From Paracoccaceae bacterium (GTDB lineage: Bacteria > Pseudomonadota > Alphaproteobacteria > Rhodobacterales > Rhodobacteraceae): DNA of 64,000 nt. The stretch is taken from positions 1-64,000 of the forward strand of contig JAOHEK010000012.1 of the NCBI GenBank assembly GCA_028097405.1, in the 5' to 3' direction. Below the pieces are notes generated by a model. It worked only from the letters and a program-made list of their open reading frames with translations, did not search any database and was not told the origin of the DNA. A program made the translations under genes and the position numbers. Of this stretch, positions 32,261 through 41,838 are shown in pieces. The first letter of the stretch is position 1. Every line of letters begins with the position of its first letter.

Positions 32261-34186
32261 GTGACCGAACGTCCGAATACCCCGACCTTGGACCGTGTGT
32301 CCGTCCCTGCTGATCTAAAGCAGCTCTCGGATGGTGAGCTGCACTTGCTGGCGGGCGAGCTTCGCACGGAAACGATCAGTGCCGTCAGTGAAACCGGTGG
32401 ACATCTGGGCGCGGGCTTGGGTGTTGTCGAACTGACTGTCGCCCTACATGCGGTCTTTGATGCACCGAAAGACAAGCTGATCTGGGACGTGTCGCACCAG
32501 TGCTATCCCCACAAAATCCTGACCGGTCGGCGCGATCGCATTCGCACACTGCGTCAAAAAGACGGGCTTTCGGGTTTCACCAAACGCACCGAAAGCGCTT
32601 ATGACCCGTTCGGCGCGGCCCATAGTTCTACGTCGATCTCGGCAGCCCTTGGTTTTGCCGTCGCCCGCGATCTGGGTGGCTCTTGCGAAACGGGCCTTGG
32701 CGACGCCATCGCGGTGATCGGCGATGGTGCAATTTCAGCGGGTATGGCCTACGAGGCTTTGAACAACGCGGGCCATTTGAAGAAACGTCTGATCGTCATC
32801 CTGAACGACAATGAAATGTCCATCGCCCCGCCCGTCGGAGCCATGTCATCTTACCTGTCGCGCCTGTATGCGGGTGATCCGTTCCAAGAACTGAAATCCG
32901 CTGCCAAGGGCGCCGTGAACCTCCTGCCCGAACCATTCCGCGAGGGTGCGAAGCGTGCCAAAGACATCCTGAAGCAAAGCGCCTTCGGCGGCACCTTGTT
33001 CGAAGAATTGGGCTTTTCCTATGTTGGCCCCATCGACGGACATGATCTGGATCAACTCTTGCCGGTCTTGCGTACTGTCAAAGACCGCGCCACAGGGCCG
33101 ATCCTGATCCACGTGATCACCAAAAAGGGCAAAGGCTATGCCCCGGCAGAAACCGCACGCGACAAGGGCCATGGTGTGTCCAAGTTTGATGTGGTCACTG
33201 GCGAGCAAAAGAAATCACCCTCCAACGCCCCAAGCTATACTAAGGTTTTCGCGAACGCGCTGATGGATGAAGCTGCGCGCGACGATAGGGTTGTTGCCGT
33301 CACTGCGGCTATGCCTGACGGAACCGGGCTGAACCTGTTCGCCGAACGCTTCCCGTCCCGCTGCTTCGACGTGGGCATTGCCGAGCAACACGGCGTCACG
33401 TTTTCGGCCGGTCTGGCGGCGGGTGGCATGAAACCCTTTTGCGCGATCTATTCGACGTTCCTGCAACGGGGTTATGACCAGATCGTCCACGACGTCGCCT
33501 TGCAGAACCTGCCCGTTCGTTTCGCGATCGACCGCGCCGGTTTGGTCGGTGCCGATGGTGCCACCCACGCGGGCGCCTTTGACGTCGCCTACCTTACCTG
33601 CCTGCCGAATATGGTGGTGATGGCCGCTGCAGACGAAGCCGAGCTGGTCCATATGGTCGCAACGGCCACTGCCTATGATGCTGGCCCTATCGCCTTTCGC
33701 TATCCGCGCGGCGAAGGCGTCGGCATCGACATGCCCGAACAAGGCGAGGCGCTGGAAATCGGCAAGGGCCGCATCATCACCGAAGGCAATGGTGTTGCGA
33801 TTCTGTCCTTCGGCACACGCCTTGCAGAGGTCGAAAAAGCCGCCGACGCTCTTGCGGCCCGGGGCATCACCCCCACCATCGCCGACGCGCGCTTCGCCAA
33901 ACCGCTTGACCGCGACCTGGTCCTTTCGCTGGCCGCAAACCACGACGCATTGATCACCATCGAAGAAGGGTCTGTGGGCGGTTTCGGCAGTCACGTGGCT
34001 CAGCTTTTGGCCGACGAAGGCGTCTTCGATCACGGCCTAAAATTCCGGTCGATGACCTTCCCCGACATCTACATTGATCAATCCAGCCCGAAAGACATGT
34101 ACGCCCAAGCCGCGCTGAACGCCGAAGACATCGAAGCGAAAGTTCTAGACACTCTTGGGGTCGCCGATTTGTCGCAACGCGCGTGA
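32261..34186 (+). CDS. dxs: 1-deoxy-D-xylulose-5-phosphate synthase
   Basis: A 641-residue thiamine-diphosphate enzyme catalyses the first step of the MEP pathway (pyruvate + glyceraldehyde 3-phosphate). ThDP motif [18 protein letters not shown], the conserved [16 protein letters not shown], catalytic Glu in [13 protein letters not shown] and [18 protein letters not shown] are intact. GTG start 32261 stands behind CGGAGG. It follows ispA after 15 bp. Together with ispH at 18.7 kb it defines isoprenoid synthesis in this window. Confidence 0.96.
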   Translation: MTERPNTPTLDRVSVPADLKQLSDGELHLLAGELRTETISAVSETGGHLGAGLGVVELTVALHAVFDAPKDKLIWDVSHQCYPHKILTGRRDRIRTLRQKDGLSGFTKRTESAYDPFGAAHSSTSISAALGFAVARDLGGSCETGLGDAIAVIGDGAISAGMAYEALNNAGHLKKRLIVILNDNEMSIAPPVGAMSSYLSRLYAGDPFQELKSAAKGAVNLLPEPFREGAKRAKDILKQSAFGGTLFEELGFSYVGPIDGHDLDQLLPVLRTVKDRATGPILIHVITKKGKGYAPAETARDKGHGVSKFDVVTGEQKKSPSNAPSYTKVFANALMDEAARDDRVVAVTAAMPDGTGLNLFAERFPSRCFDVGIAEQHGVTFSAGLAAGGMKPFCAIYSTFLQRGYDQIVHDVALQNLPVRFAIDRAGLVGADGATHAGAFDVAYLTCLPNMVVMAAADEAELVHMVATATAYDAGPIAFRYPRGEGVGIDMPEQGEALEIGKGRIITEGNGVAILSFGTRLAEVEKAADALAARGITPTIADARFAKPLDRDLVLSLAANHDALITIEEGSVGGFGSHVAQLLADEGVFDHGLKFRSMTFPDIYIDQSSPKDMYAQAALNAEDIEAKVLDTLGVADLSQRA

Positions 34187-34225
34187 CGTCTAGCGCTTCC
34201 CGCTGATTCCAAGCTTTGTCAGCTT

Positions 34226-35017
34226 TTACTTATTCCGTTCATCCAACTTTTGTTCGATGGCCCGAAGGCGCTCAACAATTTCTTCACGATACGCTTCTGT
34301 CGCAGCGTTTTCTTCCTGCGCATGTGCGTCTTGCATCGAGTTCACGATCAAACCCACAACAAGGTTCAGTGTCGCAAAGGTCGTGACCAGAATGAACGGT
34401 ACGAAAAAAGCCCAAGCAAAGGGGTAAACCTCCATCACGGGCCGCACGATGCCCATCGACCAGCTTTCCAGCGTCATGATCTGAAACAGCGAATAGGCCG
34501 AACTGCCCAAGGTGCCGAACCATTCCGGGAAGGCGTCTCCAAACAGTTTCGTCGCGATTACCGCCGCGATGTAGAAAATCAACGCCATCAATCCAAAGAC
34601 CGAAGCCATGCCGGGCAGGGCTGACAAAAACCCTTCGATCACCCGGCGCAGGCGCGGCAAGGTCGACAACAAGCGCAGCACTCGCAAGACACGCAACGCC
34701 CGTAAGACCGACCAACCACCTGTCGAGGGAGCGTAGGAAATCGCGACAACTGCAAAATCAAACAGGTTCCAGCCCGAACGGAAAAATGCGGACCCGCGTG
34801 CGTATAGTTTAAGTGCGATTTCGATCGTAAAAACTGCCAGACAAAACCGGTCAATCGCAATTATCAACCCGCCAGCCGCCGCCATAGCGCTGTCCGACGT
34901 CTCAAGCCCAAGCGTAATCGCATTCACGACGATCACGCCGATGATCGCGAATTGCACGTCCGTGCGATCCAGAAAATCAGAGAGCCGAGATCGAAACGTC
35001 ATGGGTGGGCCTTTCAT
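34226..35017 (-). CDS. Bacterial voltage-gated sodium channel (NaChBac/NaVSp type)
   Basis: A 263-residue six-helix subunit of a homotetrameric channel. The S4 voltage sensor carries Arg106, 109, 112 and 115 at every third position (VLRALRVLRVLRLL). The selectivity filter T182-LESWSMG matches the TLESW filter of NaChBac, and the S6 helix ends NLVVGLIVNSMQDAHAQEEN before a C-terminal coiled coil (YREEIVERLRAIEQKLDER). ATG 35017 follows GGGGAG; the frame is open further upstream without support. The nearest characterised relative I know of is NaVSp of Silicibacter (Ruegeria) pomeroyi. Confidence 0.9.
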   Translation of the reverse strand: MKGPPMTFRSRLSDFLDRTDVQFAIIGVIVVNAITLGLETSDSAMAAAGGLIIAIDRFCLAVFTIEIALKLYARGSAFFRSGWNLFDFAVVAISYAPSTGGWSVLRALRVLRVLRLLSTLPRLRRVIEGFLSALPGMASVFGLMALIFYIAAVIATKLFGDAFPEWFGTLGSSAYSLFQIMTLESWSMGIVRPVMEVYPFAWAFFVPFILVTTFATLNLVVGLIVNSMQDAHAQEENAATEAYREEIVERLRAIEQKLDERNK

Positions 35018-35060
35018 TGACACTCCCCATATGGCGCGACTTACCGCAGGTGCAAGATGC

Positions 35061-35906
35061 CTATTTGGTTTCTGCGGCCAATAGCGCCGCCAACCCACTG
35101 CGATAGTCCGGATAGCGCAATTTTACGCTCAACTCGTCCTTGATCCGTTCGTTTTTGACGCGCTTTGATTCCGCATAGAAGCTTCGCGCCATCGGGGTCA
35201 TCTCGGCGTCTTCAAACGCGACGGCTGGTGGGATAGGCAAACCCAGCAATTCCGCCGCATGTTCGATCACCTCTTCGGGTGGCGCCGGGTTGTCGTCGCA
35301 CAGGTTGTAGACCGCACCCGGGTTCGGTTGCCGGATCGAGGCGTCCAGAACCGCGCCGATGTCCTCGACATGGATACGGCTGAACACTTGCCCCGGTTTG
35401 ATGATCCGCCGCGCCGTGCCTTTTCTTACCTTGGCAAATGGCCCACGGCCCGGCCCGTAAATCCCGGCCAGCCGGAAAATGTGCAAGGGCAACCCAAGCG
35501 CTTGCCACCCGGCTTCGGCGGTCACTCTTGCCTGCCCGCGTTTGGTGGAGGGCGTCAAAGCGGTGTCCTCGTCGACCCACCCGCCTTGGTGATCGCCGTA
35601 AACGCCGGTGGTCGACAGATATCCGACCCAATCCAGATGATCCGCCGCGCGCAATGCATCTTCGTATTCCGCCAAAACCGGATCGCCTGCGTCATTTGGT
35701 GCAACCGAGGTCAAAAGATGCGTCGCCTCACCGATTGGCAGGTCGACACCCGGCCAAACCAAGGCTTCAACGCCCTCGCCACGCAGAACCTCGGCCTTTT
35801 CCTCAGACCGCGTTGTGCCAATCACCCGCCAACCCTTGGCAAGCAACAACGAGGCCAAAGCGCGGGCTGAAAAACCATGACCGATGGAAAGCAGTACCTT
35901 ACTCAC
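35061..35906 (-). CDS. NAD(P)-dependent epimerase-like SDR (YeeZ-type)
   Basis: A 281-residue Rossmann protein has the nucleotide loop degenerate: SIGHGFSARALASLLL instead of Gly-x-x-Gly-x-x-Gly. Other blocks: STTGVYGDHQGGWVDED, HIFRLAGIYGPGRGPFAKV, SRIHVEDIGAVLDAS and GAVYNLCDDNPAPPEEVI. This is the pattern of the YeeZ-like SDR group, probably acting on a sugar or lipid; the activity is unknown. It lies just upstream of the sodium channel on the same strand. Confidence 0.8.
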   Translation of the reverse strand: MSKVLLSIGHGFSARALASLLLAKGWRVIGTTRSEEKAEVLRGEGVEALVWPGVDLPIGEATHLLTSVAPNDAGDPVLAEYEDALRAADHLDWVGYLSTTGVYGDHQGGWVDEDTALTPSTKRGQARVTAEAGWQALGLPLHIFRLAGIYGPGRGPFAKVRKGTARRIIKPGQVFSRIHVEDIGAVLDASIRQPNPGAVYNLCDDNPAPPEEVIEHAAELLGLPIPPAVAFEDAEMTPMARSFYAESKRVKNERIKDELSVKLRYPDYRSGLAALLAAETK

Positions 35907-36006
35907 AGGTCCACCTCGTCTCGGTGCAGAACCCTAGATGAGTTGATGGTCGTGTCTTGTTTCATAAGCGATCCTTCGCGCGGCCCCTTGCCAGTTCAAA
36001 GAATGG

Positions 36007-37818
36007 ATGAAATCTAGGGACATGGAAACGTCATTTGCATCTTGGGCTGAAAGCGCCCCACGTCTGATCGCAGTCGCTGCCGGTCGCGAACCTGCCGATA
36101 CGGTAATCCGTGGCGGCAAACTGGTTAACGTTCAAACCCGCGAAGTGCTTGATTGGGATGTGGCTATCGTCGCCGGGCGTTTCGCCTATATCGGCGCGGA
36201 TGCCAGCCACACTATCGGTGACGCGACACAAATCATCGAAGCCGAAAGCCGCTATCTGATCCCCGGTCTTTGCGATGGGCACATGCACATTGAAAGTGGC
36301 ATGCTAACCCCGGCCGAGTTCGCCGCCGCGGTCGTCCCCCACGGCACCACAACGATGTTCACCGACCCGCACGAGATCGCGAATGTGCTTGGTCTGCGCG
36401 GCGTGCGCCTGATGCACGACGAAGCGCTTTTGCAGCCGATCAACATCTTCACCCAGATGCCATCCTGCGCACCCTCGGCTCCGGGGTTGGAAACCACTGG
36501 CTTTGAGATCACGCCCGAAGATGTCGCCGAGGCCATGTCGTGGCCCGGTATCATCGGTTTGGGCGAGATGATGAACTTTCCGGGCGTGATCAATGCCGAT
36601 CCGAAAATGCTTGCCGAAATCGCAGCCACCCAGAATGCGGGTAAAACCGTTGGCGGTCACTATGCGTCGCCCGACAAGGGAACCGCCTTTTCCGCTTATG
36701 TCGCAGGTGGCCCGGCGGATGATCACGAAGGCACCAACGAAGCCGACGCCATCGCGCGGGTGCGCAACGGCATGCGATCGATGATGCGGCTTGGATCGGC
36801 TTGGTACGACGTGGAAAGCCAGATCACGGCGGTTACTGAAAAGGGTCTCGACCCACGCAATTTTATCCTGTGCACCGATGATTGCCACTCGGGCACGCTG
36901 GTGAACGATGGCCACATGAACCGCGTTGTGCGCCATGCCGTTGAGTGCGGCTGTGATCCGCTGATTGCGCTTCAAATGGCCACGATCAACACCGCGACCC
37001 ACTTTGGCTTGGAACGCGAGTTAGGCTCGATCGCACCCGGACGCCGCGCGGATGTTGTTCTGACGTCTGACCTCAAGTCGCTGCCCATCGAGCGCGTCAT
37101 TGCCCGTGGTGAAACCGTGGCCGAAGAGGGCACGCTGACGACGACTTGCCCGCATCTCGATTGGCCAGACGACAGTCGCAAAACCGTCCACTTGGGTAAA
37201 ACACTCGCCGCGCAAGACTTCGAAATCCAATCCCCCGAAGGCCGAAACCGGGTTCATGCCCGCGTTATCGGCGTTGTGGAAAACCAAGCGCCTACCGAAG
37301 CACTCACCGCCGATCTGCCCGTCGAAAATGGCATCGTCGAAGCAACTGGCCCTGTCGCCCAAATCGCACTGGTCGAACGTCACCGCGCCACCGGCGATGT
37401 GGTGAACGCCTTCGTGTCGGGCTTTGGTTACACCGGCAAAATGGCCATCGCCTCGACCGTTGCTCATGACAGTCACCACATGATCGTGGTCGGTACGGAT
37501 CGCGCCAATATGGCCGCAGCCGCCAACAGGCTTGGTAAGGTGGGAGGCGGCGTGACCGTCTACAAGAATGGGGTGGAAATCGCGCTTGTTGAACTCCCTA
37601 TTGCGGGCCTGATGTCCGACAGTCCCGCCCGCGAGGTAGCCGCCAAAGCTGATGCCATGGTCGCTGCAATGGCCGACTGCGGCTGCACGCTGAACAACGC
37701 CTACATGCAACATTCGCTGCTTGCGCTGGTCGTCATTCCGTCCTTGCGCATTTCCGATCTTGGCCTTGTCGATGTCGAGACCTTCCAACTTACCGACCTT
37801 TTCGGAGATGACACATGA
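36007..37818 (+). CDS. ade: Adenine deaminase
   Basis: A 603-residue amidohydrolase deaminates adenine to hypoxanthine. Metal motif GHMHIESGML, TTMFTDPHEIANVLG, GGHYASPDKGTAFSAYVAGG and FILCTDDCHSGTLVNDGHMN are the family's active-site segments; VSGFGYTGKMAIASTVAHDS and GGGVTVYKNG belong to the C-terminal part. ATG 36007 or ATG 36022 are both possible starts. It overlaps amn by ATGA, so AMP is hydrolysed to adenine and adenine is then deaminated in one operon. Confidence 0.94.
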   Translation: MKSRDMETSFASWAESAPRLIAVAAGREPADTVIRGGKLVNVQTREVLDWDVAIVAGRFAYIGADASHTIGDATQIIEAESRYLIPGLCDGHMHIESGMLTPAEFAAAVVPHGTTTMFTDPHEIANVLGLRGVRLMHDEALLQPINIFTQMPSCAPSAPGLETTGFEITPEDVAEAMSWPGIIGLGEMMNFPGVINADPKMLAEIAATQNAGKTVGGHYASPDKGTAFSAYVAGGPADDHEGTNEADAIARVRNGMRSMMRLGSAWYDVESQITAVTEKGLDPRNFILCTDDCHSGTLVNDGHMNRVVRHAVECGCDPLIALQMATINTATHFGLERELGSIAPGRRADVVLTSDLKSLPIERVIARGETVAEEGTLTTTCPHLDWPDDSRKTVHLGKTLAAQDFEIQSPEGRNRVHARVIGVVENQAPTEALTADLPVENGIVEATGPVAQIALVERHRATGDVVNAFVSGFGYTGKMAIASTVAHDSHHMIVVGTDRANMAAAANRLGKVGGGVTVYKNGVEIALVELPIAGLMSDSPAREVAAKADAMVAAMADCGCTLNNAYMQHSLLALVVIPSLRISDLGLVDVETFQLTDLFGDDT

Positions 37819-39293
37819 GCGAAAATCGCCACGCCACCGAAACCCCCGAAAGCTTCGAACACGAAGCCTTCTCGGACCCAAAAGCAGCTGTTGCCAGCCT
37901 AAGAGAGCTTTACCAAGCCTCGGCGTCATTCCTTTGCAAGAACTTCAGTGATGTGCTGAAAAACGGCAAACCGGAAAACCGTATCCGCGCCTATTACCCG
38001 GAAATCCGTCTGACAACGAATAGCTACGCCAGCGCCGACACCCGCCTAAGCTTTGGTCACGTGGCCGAACCCGGGCGCTACGCCACAACCATCACGCGGC
38101 CTGATCTGTTCAACAGCTACCTGACCCAACAGATCGACCTTTTGATTTGCAATCACGGCATGCCTGTCCAAGTCGGGTATTCATCTACGCCGATGCCGGT
38201 CCACTTTGCCGTCGCCAACGACGCGTCGCTCACCGTTCCGCAAGAAGGCTCGGTCGACTACACCCTTCGCGACATCTTCGATGTGCCCGAACTTGCGACC
38301 ATGAACGACGACATCGTCAACGGCTACGGCTTTACCTACGAAGACGGCGCGTTTCCTTTGGCCCCATTCACAGCGCAACGCATCGACTATTCGCTCGCGC
38401 GTTTGGCGCATTACACCGCCACCGCGCCCGAACATTTTCAGAACCACGTGCTGTTCACCAACTACCAGTTCTACGTGGAAGAATTTGAGAAATACGCGCG
38501 CGCCGAACTTGCCGACCCCGACAGCGGTTACACTGCCTTCGTTGGCCCCGGCAACACCGAGATTACAGACGCTAATACCGATCTGGAGACACCCGCCAAG
38601 TTGCCTCAGATGCCTACGTTCCACCTAAAGCGTGAAGGCGGCGGCGGGATCACTTTGGTCAACATTGGGGTTGGCCCGTCGAACGCGAAAACCGCCACGG
38701 ACCATATCGCCGTTCTGCGCCCCCATGCGTGGCTGATGGTCGGCCATTGCGCTGGGCTTAGAAAAACCCAACGCCTTGGGGATTTCGTTCTGGCCCATGG
38801 TTACCTGCGCGAAGATCACGTGCTGGACGACGATCTGCCCGTCTGGATGCCCATCCCTGCCCTTGCTGAAATTCAGGTCGCCCTGGAAGAAGCCGTGGCC
38901 GATGTCACAAAGTTCCAAGGTTACGACCTGAAACGCATCATGCGCACAGGAACTGTCGCCACCATCGACAACCGAAACTGGGAGTTGCGCGATCAATCAG
39001 GGCCTGTGCAACGATTAAGTCAATCGCGTGCCGTGGCGCTTGATATGGAATCCGCAACGATTGCGGCCAATGGTTTCCGGTTTCGCGTGCCCTATGGAAC
39101 GCTGCTTTGCGTGTCCGACAAACCACTGCACGGAGAGCTAAAATTGCCCGGAATGGCCTCGGAATTCTATAAAACGCAGGTGGCTCAGCATTTGCTGATC
39201 GGTATTCGTGCGATGGAGAAATTACGCGAAATGCCCTTAGAACGCATACATTCCCGCAAGTTGCGCAGCTTTGAAGAGACCGCATTTCTCTAA
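37815..39293 (+). CDS. amn: AMP nucleosidase
   Basis: A 492-residue enzyme splits AMP into adenine and ribose 5-phosphate. The N-terminal AMP nucleosidase domain (about residues 20-180, with RPDLFNSYLTQQIDLLICNH) precedes a purine-nucleoside-phosphorylase-type catalytic half (INIGVGPSNAKTATDHIAVL-like: VNIGVGPSNAKTATDHIA, AWLMVGHCAGLRKTQRLGDF, ALDMESATIAANGFRFRVPY). The stop-start overlap with ade shows coupling and a coherent AMP salvage route. Confidence 0.94.
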   Translation: MSENRHATETPESFEHEAFSDPKAAVASLRELYQASASFLCKNFSDVLKNGKPENRIRAYYPEIRLTTNSYASADTRLSFGHVAEPGRYATTITRPDLFNSYLTQQIDLLICNHGMPVQVGYSSTPMPVHFAVANDASLTVPQEGSVDYTLRDIFDVPELATMNDDIVNGYGFTYEDGAFPLAPFTAQRIDYSLARLAHYTATAPEHFQNHVLFTNYQFYVEEFEKYARAELADPDSGYTAFVGPGNTEITDANTDLETPAKLPQMPTFHLKREGGGGITLVNIGVGPSNAKTATDHIAVLRPHAWLMVGHCAGLRKTQRLGDFVLAHGYLREDHVLDDDLPVWMPIPALAEIQVALEEAVADVTKFQGYDLKRIMRTGTVATIDNRNWELRDQSGPVQRLSQSRAVALDMESATIAANGFRFRVPYGTLLCVSDKPLHGELKLPGMASEFYKTQVAQHLLIGIRAMEKLREMPLERIHSRKLRSFEETAFL

Positions 39294-39425
39294 ACAGGCC
39301 AAAAAACGCCTACGAAATCGGCTATATTGGCAGTTTACTTACCACAAACCGTTGTGTACCGACGCAAAATCCAGTTAAATAAGGCCAATGAGCCACATTA
39401 GAGGGCCAGAACGAGGAGATTCCAC

Positions 39426-39713
39426 ATGGCAAAACCATTGACCAAGACACAACTTGTCACCGCACTCGCAGAAGCGATGGACAGCGACAAGAAATCGGCA
39501 ACCACAGCGCTCGACGCGATCATTGACGTGATCACGAAAGAGGTTTCCGGCGGCGGAGCTGTCACTCTGCCGGGCGTCGGTAAAATCTACTGCCGCGAGC
39601 GTCCAGCACGTATGGTTCGCAACCCCGCCACAGGCGAGCAGATCCACAAAGATGCCGATAAAGTGGTCAAAATGACCATTGCCAAGGCTCTTAAAGACAG
39701 CGTCAACGACTAA
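39426..39713 (+). CDS. hup: HU-family nucleoid protein
   Basis: A 95-residue histone-like dimer bends DNA. The N-terminal helices KTQLVTALAEAMDSDKKSAT and the arm region YCRERPARMVRNPATGEQIH (in place of the usual 'RxGRNPxTGExI') are recognisable. The arm has MVRNPATGEQ, so the DNA-intercalating Pro is kept. The gene stands alone between amn and the convergent thioredoxin-like gene and has its own terminator. Confidence 0.9.
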   Translation: MAKPLTKTQLVTALAEAMDSDKKSATTALDAIIDVITKEVSGGGAVTLPGVGKIYCRERPARMVRNPATGEQIHKDADKVVKMTIAKALKDSVND

Positions 39714-39738
39714 GCTGACCGTCTTTTAGAAATGAACC

Positions 39739-39762
39739 GGGCCGCGATTTCGCGGCCCTTTT
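39739..39762 (+). terminator. Intrinsic terminator after hup
   Basis: GGGCCGCG (39739-39746) pairs perfectly with CGCGGCCC (39751-39758) around ATTT, followed by TTTTC. It lies between hup and the convergent thioredoxin-like gene. Confidence 0.9.
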
Positions 39763-39773
39763 CATGTCTGATC

Positions 39774-40181
39774 TCAGGCGGTGGCCGCATTCAGTGCTTT
39801 GTCCATCAGCGCCTTGATGTCCGCCGTGCTGGTGCCAGCCACAATCCGGCCAATCTCGCCGTTCGGCGTCAAAACCACCAAGGTCGATCGCCTTGGTATT
39901 CCCAGCTCGCGCGATAGCTCTTCCCGGCCGTATTTATCAAAGTTGATGGCCACAAAGTTGATCGCCTCATATTCGGGGTTCTCGGAACGCAAAGCTCCAA
40001 TCACACGTTCCTGTCTTTTGCAGGTGGTGCACCAATCCGTGTAAAAGTCGATAAACACCGTCTTGCCTTCGGACAGCATTTTTTTCACCAGTCCGGGCGA
40101 GTATGCTTCGCCTGCTGCTGCGAAAAGCGGGCCAGACGCCGTAGCGGCGGCAGAAGTTAGAAGAAATGTTCGACGGTCCAT
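39774..40181 (-). CDS. Tat-exported thioredoxin-like protein
   Basis: A 135-residue thioredoxin fold has active site TDWCTTCKRQE and cis-Pro region LGIPRRSTLVVLTPNG. The start at ATG 40181 (behind GAGAGG) gives MDRRTFLLTSAAATASGPLF, a twin-arginine signal with cleavage likely after AAAGEA. The frame is open upstream, but those residues fit neither Sec nor Tat. It is 22 bp behind a CcdA-like membrane protein, which would reduce it from the cytosol. The periplasmic client is unknown; cytochrome c or sulfenic-acid repair are possible. Confidence 0.82.
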   Translation of the reverse strand: MDRRTFLLTSAAATASGPLFAAAGEAYSPGLVKKMLSEGKTVFIDFYTDWCTTCKRQERVIGALRSENPEYEAINFVAINFDKYGREELSRELGIPRRSTLVVLTPNGEIGRIVAGTSTADIKALMDKALNAATA

Positions 40182-40203
40182 GATGGCTCCTCTCGGGGTT
40201 AAC

Positions 40204-40917
40204 TCAGACAATAACGGATAGGTCCTGTATCCAGATGGGAAGATGATGAATGATCCAAAGTTCGATTGCGTAGTGAAGCTTGAAAAACAGCGCAAGGCCA
40301 ACGACTACAAAAACGGCCCCCATGATCGGGCGCGCAGCACCAGCCAGAAAACGCATCCAGTGCTGCCGTTTGCGAATGACCGACTGCGTGCCATAGCCCA
40401 AGCCAATGATCAGCGTAGATACACCAAGTGCAAAGGTCACCATGATCGCGCCTGCATGCAGTAAGCTTTCGCCCTGACTGGCCAGTGAAATGGCACCACC
40501 CAAAGTGGGGCCGATACAAGGGCTCCAGACCGCGCCCAACAACAGCCCCGCGATGAACTGGCCCGACATTCCGTTCTGATCCTGCGTGTCGATCTGCGCA
40601 TCCGCCCGCGCCGCAAATCCAGCGGTGGCAGTTGCAAAACTTTCCGACAGGCGCGGCACTAACAGAACAACACCGAAGGCGACCATCACCAAAGCACTGA
40701 CATTCGCGATGGTCTCGGGCGTGATCCCAAAGGTCGGGCCGATGGCGCTGATCCCTAGTCCCAAAGCGACAAAAGACAGGCTCATCCCCGCTGCCAAAGC
40801 GATCGGACCCAGCCGATCGGCTTGTAAGGATGTTGCAAGAACGATTGGTAAAATCGGCAGGACGCAAGGGTTGATCAGGGTCAATAATCCGGCAACGTAT
40901 CCAAGCACATATTCCAT
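40204..40917 (-). CDS. CcdA-type thiol-reductant transporter
   Basis: A 237-residue inner-membrane protein has six helices and the paired cysteines in LINPCVLPILPI and GAVWSPCIGPTLGG that shuttle electrons from cytosolic thioredoxin to periplasmic thiol proteins in the CcdA/DsbD family. There are no soluble DsbD domains. The thioredoxin-like Tat substrate directly downstream is the probable electron acceptor. Confidence 0.87.
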   Translation of the reverse strand: MEYVLGYVAGLLTLINPCVLPILPIVLATSLQADRLGPIALAAGMSLSFVALGLGISAIGPTFGITPETIANVSALVMVAFGVVLLVPRLSESFATATAGFAARADAQIDTQDQNGMSGQFIAGLLLGAVWSPCIGPTLGGAISLASQGESLLHAGAIMVTFALGVSTLIIGLGYGTQSVIRKRQHWMRFLAGAARPIMGAVFVVVGLALFFKLHYAIELWIIHHLPIWIQDLSVIV

Positions 40918-40964
40918 TGCGGCAATATGACCTTACGTCGCCAGATAGTCACCTCACAAGAATG

Positions 40965-41837
40965 TTAGGTGGATACCGGTTCCTTGGACAATTGCACCAC
41001 CAAGATCGCGACTGTGATGATGGCCACGCCTAGGATGTCCAACGGTCTGATCGCTTCGCCCAGCAGCAAGGCGGCGATGGCCACACCAAAGAACGGCGTC
41101 AGAAAATGGAACGTCGCTGCCCGAACAGTACCGATCCGTCGCACCAGCCAGAACCACAGCACAGTGGCTAGAATGCCAGGTACGAAGACGGTGTAGGCGA
41201 AGGCGGCGATCACAACCGGGGTCCAGTTGAAGGCCCATGTTTCGAAGATCAAAGCCGGCACCCAAAGGGCCGCGCTGCCAATCAACATCTGAAAGCCGAC
41301 CACAACCAATATGTTCCCGCCCGAAGACGCACCGCGCACCGCCAATGTCGCAATCGCCAGTGCCAAAGCGCCCATCAAGCAAAGCGCCACACCAAAGGGA
41401 TCAACACCTGCTGACAACCGTGTGCCCATGATCACGACCACACCCGCAATCCCCATGAACAGCCCGACAATTCCCAAAGGCCTAACTTTCTCGCGCAGCA
41501 CCAACCAACTGATCAGCGCCACGAACAACGGCAACGACGAGGCAATGATCGCCGCCAGCGAGGCTTCGACCCACTGCATCGCCACAAAGTTCAGGCCCAG
41601 ATAAAGCGCGTTTTGACAAATTCCGAAAATCACCGTCAGTCGCCATTGCGCTGGGGTAAGCCGAAAGCTTTGGCCCATCATGCGCGCAATGATCAGAACA
41701 ATGCAGCCGGCCAACAAAAATCGGATCGCGGATACCGTCAAAGGGGGTGCATTCGTCACGATGACGCGGGCCGACGTAAAAGCCGATGCCCAGATCATTG
41801 CAAATGTTAAGCCGCCCAAGATGGCCCGGACGTCCAT
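40965..41837 (-). CDS. EamA/DMT-superfamily transporter
   Basis: A 290-residue ten-helix protein has two EamA halves: GGLTFAMIWASAFTSARVIV, LYLGLNFVAMQWVEASLAAI, then GVALCLMGALALAIATLAVR and FHFLTPFFGVAIAALLLGEA. ATG 41837 is chosen since it lies 1 bp after the upstream stop and conserved sequence starts there; the frame extends upstream into the HAD gene. Substrate unknown; probably exports an amino acid or other metabolite. Confidence 0.86.
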   Translation of the reverse strand: MDVRAILGGLTFAMIWASAFTSARVIVTNAPPLTVSAIRFLLAGCIVLIIARMMGQSFRLTPAQWRLTVIFGICQNALYLGLNFVAMQWVEASLAAIIASSLPLFVALISWLVLREKVRPLGIVGLFMGIAGVVVIMGTRLSAGVDPFGVALCLMGALALAIATLAVRGASSGGNILVVVGFQMLIGSAALWVPALIFETWAFNWTPVVIAAFAYTVFVPGILATVLWFWLVRRIGTVRAATFHFLTPFFGVAIAALLLGEAIRPLDILGVAIITVAILVVQLSKEPVST

Positions 41838-41838
41838 C

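Noticed and set aside
33215-34033. Long minus-strand frame of 272 codons opposite dxs
   Set aside because: Antisense shadow of dxs; no motif or ribosome-binding site.
37021-37929. Long minus-strand frame of 302 codons opposite ade
   Set aside because: Antisense shadow of the adenine deaminase gene.
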